Both the position numbers and the translations under genes were made by a program. Below are positions 12,657-33,018 of a stretch of DNA of 64,000 nt, one piece after another (positions within the stretch are counted from its first letter, which is position 1; every line of letters starts with the position of its first letter). Under the pieces are notes generated by a model. It was not told where the DNA came from. It saw only the letters and a program-made list of their open reading frames with translations, and made no database searches. The stretch is taken from the NCBI RefSeq assembly GCF_041146795.1, contig NC_135187.1:1985501-2049500 (forward strand), written 5' to 3'. Source of the stretch: Maylandia zebra (Eukaryota; Chordata; Actinopteri; Cichliformes; Cichlidae).

Positions 12657-13560
12657 AATGACTTCAGATCTTGTTGCATGCTGTGAGTTTCTCTGCTGGT
12701 AAACTCGAAATAACTGAAGTTCACACTGACGCCATATTTCCTGCATCAGAAACATTCGCTCATTACTAACATTATATATTGTGTGATGACAGCAGCTTCT
12801 GAGAAAGCTATTTTTATGTTGCTGCTGCTAAGTTCAAGCTCAGTGTCTGTGCATTATGACAAACATTTCAAATACATTTGTGTCTTTGCTTGTATTGGTG
12901 TACAAGTATCTATGTATTAATGCATGTAATGGAAAAGTTTTCCAAATAAATGTAGAAAAGTATTTAAGCTGTCTGTGTTTGTGCTTTATTCTGCTGTTCG
13001 TTTCTGACTCATTCACATTTGTAATTAATCACAACGGCATCAATGAAATCTCAGTAATTAAACTGATAAATCTGAACTTCAGGTCTTGTTGAAATCTGTT
13101 TGTTTGTCTGTTTCCAACTGGAGACGGTGACAGTGACAGAGCGAACCTCTGCAACGCCGTGACGCCCCGTTAGCTTAGTTCACACTGACGTCATATTTCC
13201 TGTGTCACAAACTCTTCTTCTCTCTTCTCATTCTGTGGACTTACAACATGTAGAAACTCATGAAAGCAGCATCTAACAAAGGCATTGATGTGCATGTTGC
13301 TGCTGCTGAGTTCAGCCTCAGTGTCTCTGAGATATTCAGACAGGAAATGTTCAGAATGTTCTGGAGGTGTTTTAATGACTTTTTGAAGTCTTTGTTGTGT
13401 TCGTGGTTTGTTCTGCTGTTTCTGACTCGTTCACATTTGTCATCAATTAAAACTGCATCAGTCAAAGTTTTGCATTTGAAGTGAACTGAACTTCAGATCT
13501 TGTTGGATGCTGTTAGTGCTCCTAAATAACTCAGCGTTTCACACATCATGACGTGACAGG
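12657..13560 (+). repeat. Degenerate tandem ~415-bp repeat upstream of gene B
   Basis: Landmark phrases recur about every 415 bp: CTTCAGATCTTGTTG or variants at about 12662, 13078 and 13493; CACTGACG(C/T)CATATTTCCTG at about 12725 and 13184; and ATGTTGCTGCTGCT(A/G)AGTTC in the first two units. This gives two and a fraction units ending just before the gene B 5' UTR. A copy of the last part lies inverted at 43945-44110, so the block may be the gene's promoter region. Confidence 0.65.
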
Positions 13561-13672
13561 AAAACTGTGGCTCTCTTCTGGTTTGACTTCCTGGATATTT
13601 TCAGTTCAAAGCTGCCTGACTCAAAGAAACAGGCAGACAGTGACGGACGGTCAAATATCTTCTTAGCTTAAG
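13561..13672 (+). promoter_or_regulatory. Gene B proximal promoter / 5' UTR
   Basis: The 112 bp before the ATG are conserved in two places: ahead of gene D (CCTGCCTGACT...AGAAACAGACAGTGA, 60535-60563) and, inverted, at 43945-44040 (CTCTCTTCTAGTTTTACTTCC against CTCTCTTCTGGTTTGACTTCC here). The ATG context is TTAAGATGT. No clear TATA box is seen. Confidence 0.5.
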
Positions 13673-22571
<8,899 letters not shown>

Positions 22572-22799
22572 GTTTGGTGCTTTGATGTAAATGTTTGAAT
22601 AATCCAACCAAAGACACCTCACTATGAAATGTCCTGCATGAGCCTCAGACTCAGCTTACAGTCTTTACTTGTTCATTCTGCATCATATATTGATTACATA
22701 TATTGTCCCTCTGTGCTCTGTGCTGTACAGTAAGGTTGGAAGTCATCCACACAAAACCTTGAAGTACTTCATTACTCTGTAGTTCCAGCAAATTGTTCT

Positions 22800-22805
22800 A
22801 ATAAA
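22800..22805 (+). promoter_or_regulatory. Poly(A) signal of gene B
   Basis: AATAAA lies 229 bp after the gene B stop codon, in a 3' UTR essentially identical to that of gene A. Confidence 0.75.
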
Positions 22806-22985
22806 AGTCAAAGTGCAGCTTGTCTTTACTTTGCTTTACTTGGTTTATTCATCAGCCTGTTGGTCCTAAAACTACAGTAAATGTCTTCTTCAGTTTCTCT
22901 CAAACAGCTGAAAGTAGCTGCTTCTTTTTATAGTTAAAAAATAGGAACTTTAAAAGAGATTGAAATGCAGAAAAAGCATGTTCGG

Positions 22986-23727
22986 CAAATCTAAATTTAA
23001 TTCTTTATTAAATTTAGATTTAATATTGCATTCAATATGGAAGTTGTTTTTCAATTTTTTTGTAAGATGGATATGGAAGCCAAATATTTCGCATGAGGTT
23101 TTTTGTCTTGATGACTTTGTATAGTTGTTGTTGCACTACAGCATTAGGTCAGACCACAAGTGTGTTGTTCTTTTACAATAAACAGCAACAATCAGAAAGT
23201 GTGTTTGGATTGACAACAACTGTGATGACACATTATAACCTGTTATTAAAGTTCTGCCCCTGCTTTGATCAAATGTGGGTTACTGCTGGTTAGTTAGTGT
23301 GACTTCATACAAACCTGTGTGTTACACCAGTGGAAGAAGCTTTTCCTTCATCAGTCTTCTTGTTTCTTACTATAGGGCTGAACAGCTACACTAACACTCT
23401 CTGGCTCTATGCTGCCCCCCTGTGGTCACAGTTGTAGTCAGTGTTGGTATGAAATGTTTGAAAGCTTCAGCACCACAGACAGCTACAGGCAGCTCCACCC
23501 TCTCTGTACCATGTCTTTCTTAGATGTGAATAAGAAAATAAAAACAGTGGAAGAAAACTATAAAAGGTCTATTCAAATATGAAATAGACACAGCGGTCTG
23601 CAGCATCAGAAGTGACACAAACAGGTGCTGAGATGAAGTGAACATAGAGCAGCATCATTATTTTTCAGACTAGTGGATTTTCAATAATACATACAAATAT
23701 TTAGATGTTTATTTCACTACATGTTCA

Positions 23728-23728
<1 letters not shown>
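22986..23728. other. Intergenic spacer after gene B
   Basis: No gene is recognised. A 66-codon frame at 23093-23293 has no domain and is probably chance. Confidence 0.4.

Positions 23729-23784
<56 letters not shown>
23729..23784. repeat. (CA)28 microsatellite
   Basis: A perfect CA dinucleotide run followed by a TATACACATATATATA tract. Confidence 0.95.
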
Positions 23785-23792
<8 letters not shown>

Positions 23793-24179
23793 TATATATA
23801 CATTAGTGGTGCAGCGGATCACGGTTGATCCATAATCCGAACTGATCCCACTCCACGGTTCGGCACGCACGTGATCCAAAGATTTGAAAAAGAAGGAAAA
23901 AAACTTTGTGTATGATGTGCGTTGTCAGTCTGTCTGGACCCACACCAATTCACATACTAACAGATCGAGACCGAGGACGCTATAACCAAAGGTGAGCTCT
24001 GGCCCAGGGCTCACCTTTCCCTGGGCTTAAATCTCCTTAATTACTGACATGAGTCAGCTGTGTAAAAGGGAAAGGTGGCACCTCAGGCAGAAGAGGTAGT
24101 GTGACACGCCCACACAGGCACCTTCAGGAAGAGAGAGGCCCTGCTAGGGCCGTAACAAAAGATAATCGATTTAACTGTC

Positions 24180-24690
24180 CAGGGAGTGAACGCTGGAGAG
24201 CGGGATGGATGGAAGTGCCCGGCGGAGAATGGTGTGCATCAAACAACCTGGCACTTAACACCATCAAGACGAAGGAACTCATCCTGGACTTCAGGTGGAA
24301 CAGAAGTGCCCCTGCCCCCCTGCATATCAACAGAGAATGTATCGTGTGAGTGGAGTCCTTCAAATTCCTTGGCGTCCACATCTCTGCAGACCTCTCCTGG
24401 GCAGCTAACACCAGGGCCCTAGTCAAGGAAGCCCAGCAGCGGCCACTCTTCCTAAGGGAGCTCAGGACGGAGCAACTAAACACCCCGTGTTTGGTGACCT
24501 ACAGATCCACCATCGAGAGCCTGCTGACCTATGCAGTGACAGTGTGGCACGCCAGCTGCACGGAGGCAAACAAGACATCTTTTCAACCTAATGCCCTCTA
24601 TAGATCCATAAGGGCCACAACAAACAAACTCAGGGATTCTTCTTCCACAAAGCCATCACCATACTCAACACAAACTTGTACAAAAGTAAT
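24180..24690 (+). mobile_element. Rex1-like LINE, decayed reverse transcriptase C-terminal fragment
   Basis: Plus-strand translation gives WCASNNLALNTIKTKELILDF, a stop at 24346-24348, then ESFKFLGVHISADLSWAANT and YRSTIESLLTYAVTVWHASC. These match the post-catalytic region of the element at 9102-11218 (there SFRFLGTTITQDLKWEPTIT and AIIESILTSSITVWYAG). Catalytic motifs A-C are missing and there are stops and a frameshift near 24590. It is a dead fragment of a related but different LINE family. Confidence 0.75.
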
Positions 24691-24699
24691 CTGCTCTGA

Positions 24700-25965
24700 A
24701 ATATCATCACTTCTCTGCCTGTCTGTCTGTCTCTGTGTCAGCACTGTACTGTGTATTTATATTTATAGTAAGTGTATAGTTAAATTATTGTATAGTTTTT
24801 ATGATATGCTATAACCCCTAACCCCTAGGTTAACCCTTTGCTTTGCCTTCTGACAATAGGTCACAACATGGTCAAAGGTCACACATTAGTACAGCAAATA
24901 GTACAGTTTTTTGTGATAACCTTATGATATACATGTGAATAATACTTGACCTAACTACATCAAATATATGGGTTAATTGCATTATAAACACTCCAGTGTA
25001 GGTTAATAGCAATATTAACAACAGCTCCCCAAAAATGAAGCCAAAACGTCTCTATCGCCCCCTGGTGACTGGCTGCTGTATAGGTCATAAACCCCGCCTC
25101 CTCCCTCTTAGCGGATGGGACTGGGGTCAGACTAAAATAAATTAATTCTCCACAGATAATATTTTCCAGAGATTCTTTTTTTTGTTATCAATAGTTCTCA
25201 TTACGCCGATTTATGTCCAACGGTCTCCTTTCCCATAAGTTTGATTCTACTTCCTACCACAGTGATGTTAAATTGGGGTGTAACGTCATCATAACAGCTT
25301 TGACTGGCAGCTGCAGTCACGGAGAAACTTGCGTATCTCTGTTCGGGAATAGCAGATAGAGCGTAAGCTCTGAAAGGCGGGCCAGCGTTCATGCTACGAA
25401 AACATGACCGACTGTTTTAACCTGACAGCCTGAGGTGTTCTTCAGTAAACTGGACTACCGACAGAAGGACCCGAGGCCCCGCTGCACGTTTTCGGTAAGT
25501 TAAACGTGTTTGTAAGCTAATCTGTAACTACCGTCCTTAGCTAGCTCCTGAGACCTAGCTAGCTAAGATGAGCACTTAGCTATTTGGAAACTTGTTTTGC
25601 AAAGTTCGTTTAGCTAATCTGTGCAGGTGAATGAATTTACCCTGACTAAAGAAATCAAGACGGGCTGCTCAGTCACTGTTACTGTACTTTTATTACAAGT
25701 GTTTTACTGTAAAAGCAACAGGCTGCATCCTGCTTCAGCTCCTGTGCAGAGCTGATTATTAAATATGTGCAAACAACAGCATGTTTTCAGTCTCCACATG
25801 TGTAAAGACAGTAACACCATTTTTTAAGCTTGTATTTCAGTACCTCCTCATTAATCTGTAACGATGGATTAAACTGTAGAACTGAAAAAATGTAAGAGAA
25901 GAGCTTCAGATCCTGAGTGTGTGGGACAGAGAAGGATCAGCTTTATTTCAGATTTGAGAGTAGGG
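24700..25965. other. Unassigned intergenic stretch
   Basis: No gene is recognised. A segment around 25040-25130 (TATCGCCCCCTGGTGACTGG) looks like an interspersed repeat. The GT at 25495 (TTTTCG|GTAAGT) resembles a splice donor after a CpG-bearing stretch at 25380-25494, but no exon could be joined to it. Confidence 0.35.
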
Positions 25966-26883
25966 CTGGGCGATATATCGAGTTTTTTTTAAAAATATCG
26001 ATATATTTTCATACAAGATATAAGATGTGACAATATCCTTTTTTATCGATATAGTCTATGTTACATTATAATTATACTTGTGGAGCCGCAAGTTTGCCTC
26101 CCTTCCGTCCACTTTTGTCTCTACGCAAGGTTACTCGGCCTCCCTCTCCTTCACTGAACACGACTCCCCCTCCCCCATAGCTTCACCTGCAGGCAACTAC
26201 AAGATGAACACGGCAAATATCGAGCTACCGCGGATCGCCCAGTGTTGCCAACTCCTCAGTAAGGAAAATCGCTGTCCTAAAAGTCGCTAGAAGTCGCTAA
26301 ATGATGTCATCGCCTAATCTGCATAATTGATCATGCTAATGTAATTGTAACCTATGTTGTTGGAGAGAGAAATAACATCGTGGAAGAGACATAAAGTGAG
26401 TAAAAAACGTCCTAAATGCATTTAGAGTTTATTTAGAACTACAAATTACATTTCTTTTAGCAATTATTGCTTTTTTTAATGCCACAATTCCAACCCTGCT
26501 CCTTTACCCGGGCTTGGACCGGCAAAAGTGACCCGAAATAGGCACTCTGGTGGAGTTACTTTGTGTGTGTGTTTATAAGTAGTTTTAAACCTTGTGATCC
26601 ACAAAACAACATAAGAGTAAAAGAGTAAAAGAAGAACTGACTGCGTTACAGCACCCGCTGCTTTTTGAGAGTAAAAGCGATACGCGCTTTCACGTCTTTT
26701 TTAGCGACTTTATTTTAGAAAAAAAGTTGCTAAGGGGTCTGAAAACTCGCTAAATATAGCGACAAAGTCGCTAAGTTGGCAACACTGGGATCGCCCCGTG
26801 TGTGGGGCTGGACGGCGTCAATGTGTTAGCGAGCTAACCGCGCTAACGAGCTAACCGTACTAACGACATGCAGGGGCTGCATG
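25966..26883. mobile_element. hAT-like element fragment (TAGGGCTGGGCGATAT end)
   Basis: It begins TAGGGCTGGGCGATATATCG, a common fish hAT-type terminus; the matching right end is not seen before the next element at 26884. Its internal part (CGGCAAATATCGAGCTACCG and GTGTTAGCGAGCTAACC) recurs inverted inside the hAT element at 27495-29193, near 27955-28045, so the two belong to related families. A separate 548-bp MITE is inserted in it at 26240. Confidence 0.55.
26240..26787. mobile_element. hAT MITE with perfect 8-bp target duplication
   Basis: TIRs are CAGTGTTGCCAACT on the left and, in reverse complement, CAGTGTTGCCAACTTAGCG on the right. Target duplication is GGATCGCC at 26232-26239 and 26788-26795. 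There is no transposase. It is inserted in the element at 25966. Confidence 0.85.
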
Positions 26884-27000
26884 GCCTAAAATCCTTTCAT
26901 TTTCAGCAAACCTTATGTATGAATTCTGGTTGTGCTTACTGACCGCGAACCGATTTTATGTGGTACACGGCGCTCAGCAATCTGTCAAAAAATTTTTAGT
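26884..27000 (+). mobile_element. Pogo/Tigger-like element, left fragment
   Basis: TTATGTATGAATTCTGGTTG onward matches the pogo-like element in gene C (55855 onward). It is cut after TTTTTAGT by an L2 LINE and continues at 33841 with TAGTACGACTTTGCTAAGC, where the gene C copy reads straight through (TTTTAGTGTGACTTTGGTAAG). The left terminus is missing. Confidence 0.7.
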
Positions 27001-27494
27001 AAGGCAAGGCAAGCCAAGTTTATTTGTATAGCACAATTCAACAACAAGGTGATTCAAAGTGCTTTGCAGAGACATTAGAAACAAAAACAAATAAAAAGCA
27101 TGATTTTAAATTGATTAAAACTAACTAGCTTACTAACAAACAAACAAACAAAACAGTATATAAAATCAAAAATCAAAACAGATAAAATCAGAACAATAGA
27201 TAAAATCAGTAGTTAAAATGTAAGTTTTGAAATTTAAGCTTAAAAGTGTGGATTTGGTGCTTTATTCAAATGCAGCTGAGAACAGGTGAGTCTTCAACCT
27301 GGATTGAAATAAACTGAGTGTTTCAGCTGATCTGAGGCTTTCTGGGAGTTTGTTCCAGATATAAGGAGCACAAAAGCTGAATGCAGCTTCTCCGTGTCTG
27401 GTTCTGACTCTGGGAACTGATAAAAGACCGGATCCAGATGACCTGAGGGATCTGGAAGGTTCATACTGGGTTAGGAGGTCACTGATGTATTTTG

Positions 27495-29193
27495 TAGGGG
27501 TGCAACAATATTCGTATCGATATTGAACCGTTCGATACAGTGCTTTCGGTTCGGTACGCATATGTATCGAACAATACAAAATTTTTAATTTATTTTATCA
27601 ACTTTCCTTCTGACGATGCTGTCTGTGTTGAGCGCTCAGTGAATCTGCGTTCAACTGCTCCGCCTAGGCTCGACAGTGCAGCCTAGGCGGAGTAGTCGAA
27701 CGCAGATTCACTGAGCGCTCAACACAGACAGCATCGTCAGAAGGAAGAGCGCAGGGCAAGCTAGCGAGACAGAAGTTAAGCTCTCCTTGCAACATGGACC
27801 TCCCCCACCCTCATTCAGATCTGGCGTTTGGAATTATTTTGGTTTTCATGTGACGTATGACCCTGAAGGTAAGCGAGTCATGCACTAAAGTAAAACAGTA
27901 TGTTGGATGTGCCACGCAATGCTCAATTACATGGGTGGGAACTAGTGTGTTAGCGCAGTTAGCTCGTTAACGTGTTGGCCATCTAGCCCCATGCACGGGG
28001 CGATCGACGGTAGCTCGTTAACGGAGATTTGCCGTGTTGTGGCGTTAAGGTCATTTCAACGAGATTAACCTGAAAGCACTAGTGGGAACACAACGAATAT
28101 GACTGCACATTTACGCCGACATCATCCTAGTGCAAAGACAAGTGGAAGCAGAAAAAAAACAAGCAAGCATGCTACTAACTTTAGCCGAGTCATTTAGACA
28201 GCTGTTAGCACATGATTCTCCTTATATGTTTAATATGCTGCTGAGAATATAGCCCAGAAGAAGCGGATAGTATAGCTTTTATTTTGGAAAGAGACATTTC
28301 TCTGTAATAAACTCTCTTTTCCAAAGATGAGTGATTCCTCAATCAGATACAGGGCTCGCAATATCGCTAGCCCGACGTTCCGGGGCTAGCGATCTTTTCA
28401 GTCGGGCTACCAAAATCTATCTCTGCCCTGCCCGTCGGGCTATTGTAGGAAGGAAAAATATATGTCAATGCTTTTGCATTCTTTCAGAAATGTAGCTGGG
28501 TAATTATGTCATTGGCATCGGTGAGCCACTGTCAATATGTGACATATTGAAATCGCGTTTGAATTTGCGCTTGCTTTTTTGCTTTCACTTTGCAATGACA
28601 GCACTGATCTGTGAGTGATGATAATTTGTGCACCAATTCCTCTGACATCGTCTTATTAATTGTTAGCTTACTATGCAAACATGACAAGTGAAATCTCCCG
28701 CAGCTTAAACATGTGAGAGGTTGATCGCGCAGAGAATCGCTGAGCTTATGTGAGTCCGTGTGTAAAAGTAGCAGTATATATATTTTAGTTCTGCTGAGCC
28801 AAATAAGACAGGTCAGGGTGAAGAAGTGACAGCCAAAGAAAAGCTTACCACAAAACGGAGAAGTTATGACAAATGAGACTATAAGGCAAAAAGAAAGTGC
28901 AGCTTTATGGTTTCATGGACAAAAGAATTTCTGTGGCTGCAATATGACGAGCTAAATAACCAGGGCTGCACATAAGTGGTCCGCAGGTGCGCATTCGCTG
29001 TCAAAATAAAAAACATGCACAAGGGTTAGGGTTAAATTTAAAAACTGTACTTTTGAGTTAAAATATATATTTATAATTTTAATAAATGACAAATTAAAAA
29101 GGCATGAACATTTTTTTTGTATCGAAAAAATATCGAACCATGACACCAAAGTATCGAACCGAACCGTGAATTTTGTGTATCGTTGCACCCCTA
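27495..29193. mobile_element. Non-autonomous hAT element with internal long hairpin
   Basis: Perfect 12-bp TIRs (TAGGGGTGCAAC at 27495; its reverse complement ends at 29193) and a perfect 8-bp target duplication GTATTTTG (27487-27494, 29194-29201). Sub-terminal sequence (CGATATTGAACC on the left, GGTTCGATAC-type on the right) is also inverted. It interrupts the outer L2 frame within a conserved GPKYISD stretch. There is no transposase frame in 1.7 kb. A repeat-like stretch at 28352-28450 with alternating GCTAGCCCGACG/CGGGGCTAGCG could be a further nested element. Confidence 0.9.
27604..27746. repeat. Near-perfect inverted repeat, 67-bp arms, 9-bp loop
   Basis: Left arm 27604-27670 and right arm 27680-27746 are reverse complements except at two positions; the loop is CGACAGTGC. 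It contains GAGCGCTC and CCTAGG sub-palindromes. It lies inside the hAT element near its left end. Confidence 0.92.
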
Positions 29194-29327
29194 GTATTTT
29201 GGTCCTAAACCATTCAGAGCTTTATAGACCAGCATCAGGACTTTAAAGTCTATCCTCTGACGGACAGGCAGCCAGTGTAAAGACCTCAGAGCTGGACTGA
29301 TGTGGTCCACTTTTTTGGTCTTAGTGA

Positions 29328-32300
29328 CAACAACAACAACAATAATCTTTATTTATAGAGCACATTTAAAAGCCTTGGGCATACCAAAGTGCTTTACATA
29401 AAACAATAAAAGGTTCAAACATTGATAACGGATAAATAAAAATAACGAGTTATGTTCATAGATAAAAGCTACCAATAAGAATGACTACAGCACATGGGTA
29501 ATAGCAAGATAAAAGCTGTACCACCATAATAAAAGACACCAATAGAAAGATAAGAGGGAATTAATACAAGAGGTCAATAGGTCACAGCAACCAAACAAAC
29601 AAACAAACAAACCAGCAATTAAAAGGTGGAGAAGGCAAGTTTAAAAAGATATGTTTTAAGCTGAGATTTAAAAGAATGAATAGAATCAGATGCCCGGATG
29701 CCAATCGGGAGATTGTTCCACAGCACAGGTGCGACAAGAGCAAACGATCGATCACCTCTAGTCTTAAGTCGAGATCTGGGCTGAGCCAGCAGTAACTGTG
29801 ACGATGACCTTAAAGCCCTAGCAGGAGCATAAGGGTTTAAAAGGTCCTTAAGGTAGCTGGGTGCAGTGTTGTTAGTAATTTTAAAAGTAAACAACAAAAT
29901 TTTAAATTGAATACGATATTTGACAGGCAACCAGTGCAGATCGGCAAGGACAGGAGTAATGTGGGCAAACTTGCTGGTTTTAGTTAGAATGCGAGCTGCA
30001 GCATTCTGAACTGTCTGTAATCTCTGTAAAAGGGAAGAGTGGAGACCACAATAAAGTGAATTACAATAGTCTAGCCTCGACGTTACAAAGGCGTGGATGA
30101 GCTTTTCGAGATCTTTATGCGGGATATAGCGCCTAGCCTTAGAGATAAGACGAAGCTGCTAAAAACTAGATCTGACAACAGCAGACACTTGTTTGTCAAG
30201 TGAAAAGGAGCTGTCAAATAAGACACCCAGATTCCTGACAGTATCAGAGAGAGAACAACTAAGAAAACCAAAGGCATCCCGGAGTTTGGCACGAAGGGCG
30301 TTACTACCAAAAATCATAATCTCGGGTTTCTTCTCATTAAGGATAAGAGAATTCGACAACAACCACTTCTTGGCCTCAAACATGCATTCTCGGAGGCTAT
30401 TCAGAGACAGAGCAAGATCGTCGTTTAGCTCAAAATAGAGCTGGATATCATCTGCATAATAGTGATAAGCAATATGGTATTTCTCAAAGATGGCACTTAA
30501 GGGAAGCAAGTATAATGAGAAAAGGGTAGGGCCCAGCACAGATCCCTGGGGGACACCACAGCAAACAGGTACAGCCGAGGAAGAGGATGTAGCCAGATGT
30601 ACCGTAGAGAGCCGATTGGAGAGATAGGATTTAAACCAATCCAGGGCAGCGCCCTTGATGCCTACAGTGTGCTCAAGTCTCGCTAATAAGATATTATGGT
30701 CAACCATGTCAAATGCCGATGATAGATCCAAAAGCACTAAGACTGAGGGGCGTCCGTTGTCAGCCATTAGTAGGAGATCATTGAAAACACGAAGCAATGC
30801 TGATTCTGTGCTGTGATGTTGTTTGAAGGCCGATTGAAATTTATCATTTATATTATTCTCATCAAGGTAGGTCTGCAGTTGGAGCAGAACCACCTTCTCA
30901 AGTATTTTAGCCAGAAAGGGAAGCTTAGAAATTGGCCTAAAAGTGGCAAAATCACTAAGCTCAAGGTTCCTTTTTTTTAGAACAGGTTGGATTATGGCAT
31001 GCTTGAGAGCTGAAGGTACATAGCCAGAAAGCAAGGAGAAGTTCAATATGGACAATAAACAAGGTCCAATTACACTGAAACAATCCTTAACAATACGGGA
31101 TGGGAGAGCATCATGTACACAGTTAGTGTTGTTCAATTTATCAATTAGACGCTTCAGAGTGGAGAGAGAAACGGGTTCGAATTGATAAAAAGTGGCCGAA
31201 CAATCAGGGGTAGACATACAATCAGTCACCAGAGGAAGAGTAGATCTAAGGGATAAAACTTTATCTAAAAAATAGTTTGAGAATTTTCCACAAAGACCCG
31301 GGGAAGACAGCAGTGGCATAGAGGGACAGGGGTTCACCACAGAGTTAAAAAATTTAAATAGAATTCGTGGATTATCACCATTAGTGGAAATAATTTTAGA
31401 GAGAAAAGCCGCTTTAGCCGTTCTGGCAGCAGTTTGGAACTTCGAGCGGCTAATACGTAAAATATCATAAGAAGACTGAAGTCTATCACTCCTCCACTTC
31501 CTCTCATCACGCCGACATATACGTCGAAGGGCACAAACAGAATTATTTAACCAGCATTGTGAGAAAGTTCTAGGGCGTTTCATTTTGATGGGTGCAACAA
31601 TGTTAAGAATCGAGGAACAGGTGGTTAAAAGAGTATTAGTAGAGTTCTCAAGTGTGTGTGGGGAAGAACAATCCAGCATACTAAATGGGGAGTTAACAAA
31701 AGACGTAATAAAGTTGACCACAGTATTGGCATTAATAGTGCGCGTAGGATAAAGAGGAGAGTTTAGGTATTGTCCAGTATCACCCAGGTCTACATCGAAA
31801 ATGACCGGGGAATGATCAGAGAGACCAGTATTCCTGATTTCCTTAATGCAAATGTCCACATTGAATGAAAAAACCAAATCAAGGGTGTGGCCTTGAACAT
31901 GGGTAGGCTCATTCACCCACTGAATAAGATTAAAGGAATCAGTCAGCACAAGAAAATCTTTAGCCAATTGGTCATTCATACAGCAAACATGAATGTTAAA
32001 ATCTCCAGAAACAATAACAGCATCATATTTAAAAAGAACGGATCCCAAAAAATCAGCAAATTCAGAGATAAACATCTTATGATATTTAGGCGGGCGATAA
32101 ACCACGACACACAAAGTGGTCCGAGAGCCCGTCAGTTCCAATAGCTGAACTTCAAAACTGGAATAGGTTGGAGAGGATAGCAGCCGTGCATCATGTTTAT
32201 TTTTGAAAACCGAGGCTAAGCCACCACCTCTACCAGTTAGCCTAGGTGAGCTAAAGAAGGCACAGTCAGGAGGTAGAAGCTCAGAGAAGGGGATGAACTC

Positions 32301-33016
32301 ACCCGGAGAAGTCCAGGTCTCCGTTAGAAATAGGACATCCAGTCCTGAGGTGAGAAAAAAGTCATTTAGGAGGAAGGCCTTATTTGAAAGAGACCTGACA
32401 TTAAATAAGGCCAACCGAATCCGGGGGGCCAGGACCTTAGTAGTAGCCCGTCGCAAGGAGCAAAGGTTGTTATGTTGAACACCGCGGCCAGGCGGTGTTA
32501 TCCAAAATCGGGCAGAGTGGTAAGCCACTGGGCGAGGAGGGTAGGTTTGAAGGCCGACGGAGCAAATCCAACGGTGGGTTAGCAGTCTAGCCGCAGAGTG
32601 GCTGCTGAGATAGTGGAAGAAACGGGATAGCTCACGGCCTGTAGAAGGGAAGTCCATAGCCATGGCTCTGATATAAGCCTTAACGCGGACACGGACGCCG
32701 CTCCTCCTACCCCGTTTCCTGAGGCGTTTCCTACGGAGCATGGGAAGAGGAGGATAGGTCACATAGGTAGGGGAGACAGGCATCAGGGGGATAGCGGCAC
32801 CGGCTGTAACGCAGTCAGGTCGTTGAGAACAGGAAAACCGAAGATTCAGGAGCGTGTCTCTGTCATAAGTTATTAGTGTACAATCACCTAGAGAACATAA
32901 AACCAAAGATAAAACAACGAGAAGTACAACGCCAAGGTGAAGACGTGGTCGGAGACGGTCAGCCATGCACACCGGCGCCATCTTGCTTCCACTGTACATA
33001 CGGTAAAGTGGAAGCA
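29328..33016 (-). mobile_element. L2-group LINE (inner), nearly full length
   Basis: Inserted in the outer L2 with a 5-bp AGTGA duplication (29323-29327, 33017-33021). 3' tail of CAA/TTG units at 29328-29340. The minus-strand frame from about 32980 encodes, in order: an N-terminal hydrophobic stretch and LITYDRDTLLNLRFS; an APE-type endonuclease with LFLTETW, VSGDFNIH and GLSDHSPV; and a reverse transcriptase with [30 protein letters not shown] and YHYYADDIQLYFE. One TAG at about 30159 splits the frame; reading resumes with QLRLISKARRYI and continues to the natural C-terminus at 29619 (FKSQLKTYLFKLAFSTF). About 3.7 kb with only that stop makes it among the best-preserved elements here. Confidence 0.92.
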
Positions 33017-33018
33017 AG
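32982..33018. repeat. 12-bp inverted repeat at the 5' end of the inner L2
   Basis: CTTGCTTCCACT (32982-32993) and its exact reverse complement AGTGGAAGCAAG (33007-33018) flank a 13-base loop, exactly at the element's 5' boundary. The last two bases overlap the target duplication. Confidence 0.85.

Noticed and set aside
25380..25500. Possible first exon with a GTAAGT donor after a CpG-bearing stretch
   Set aside because: No downstream exon, no conserved frame; surroundings are interspersed repeats.
31887..32478. Plus-strand frames inside the inner L2
   Set aside because: They are shadows of the minus-strand endonuclease/RT frame.
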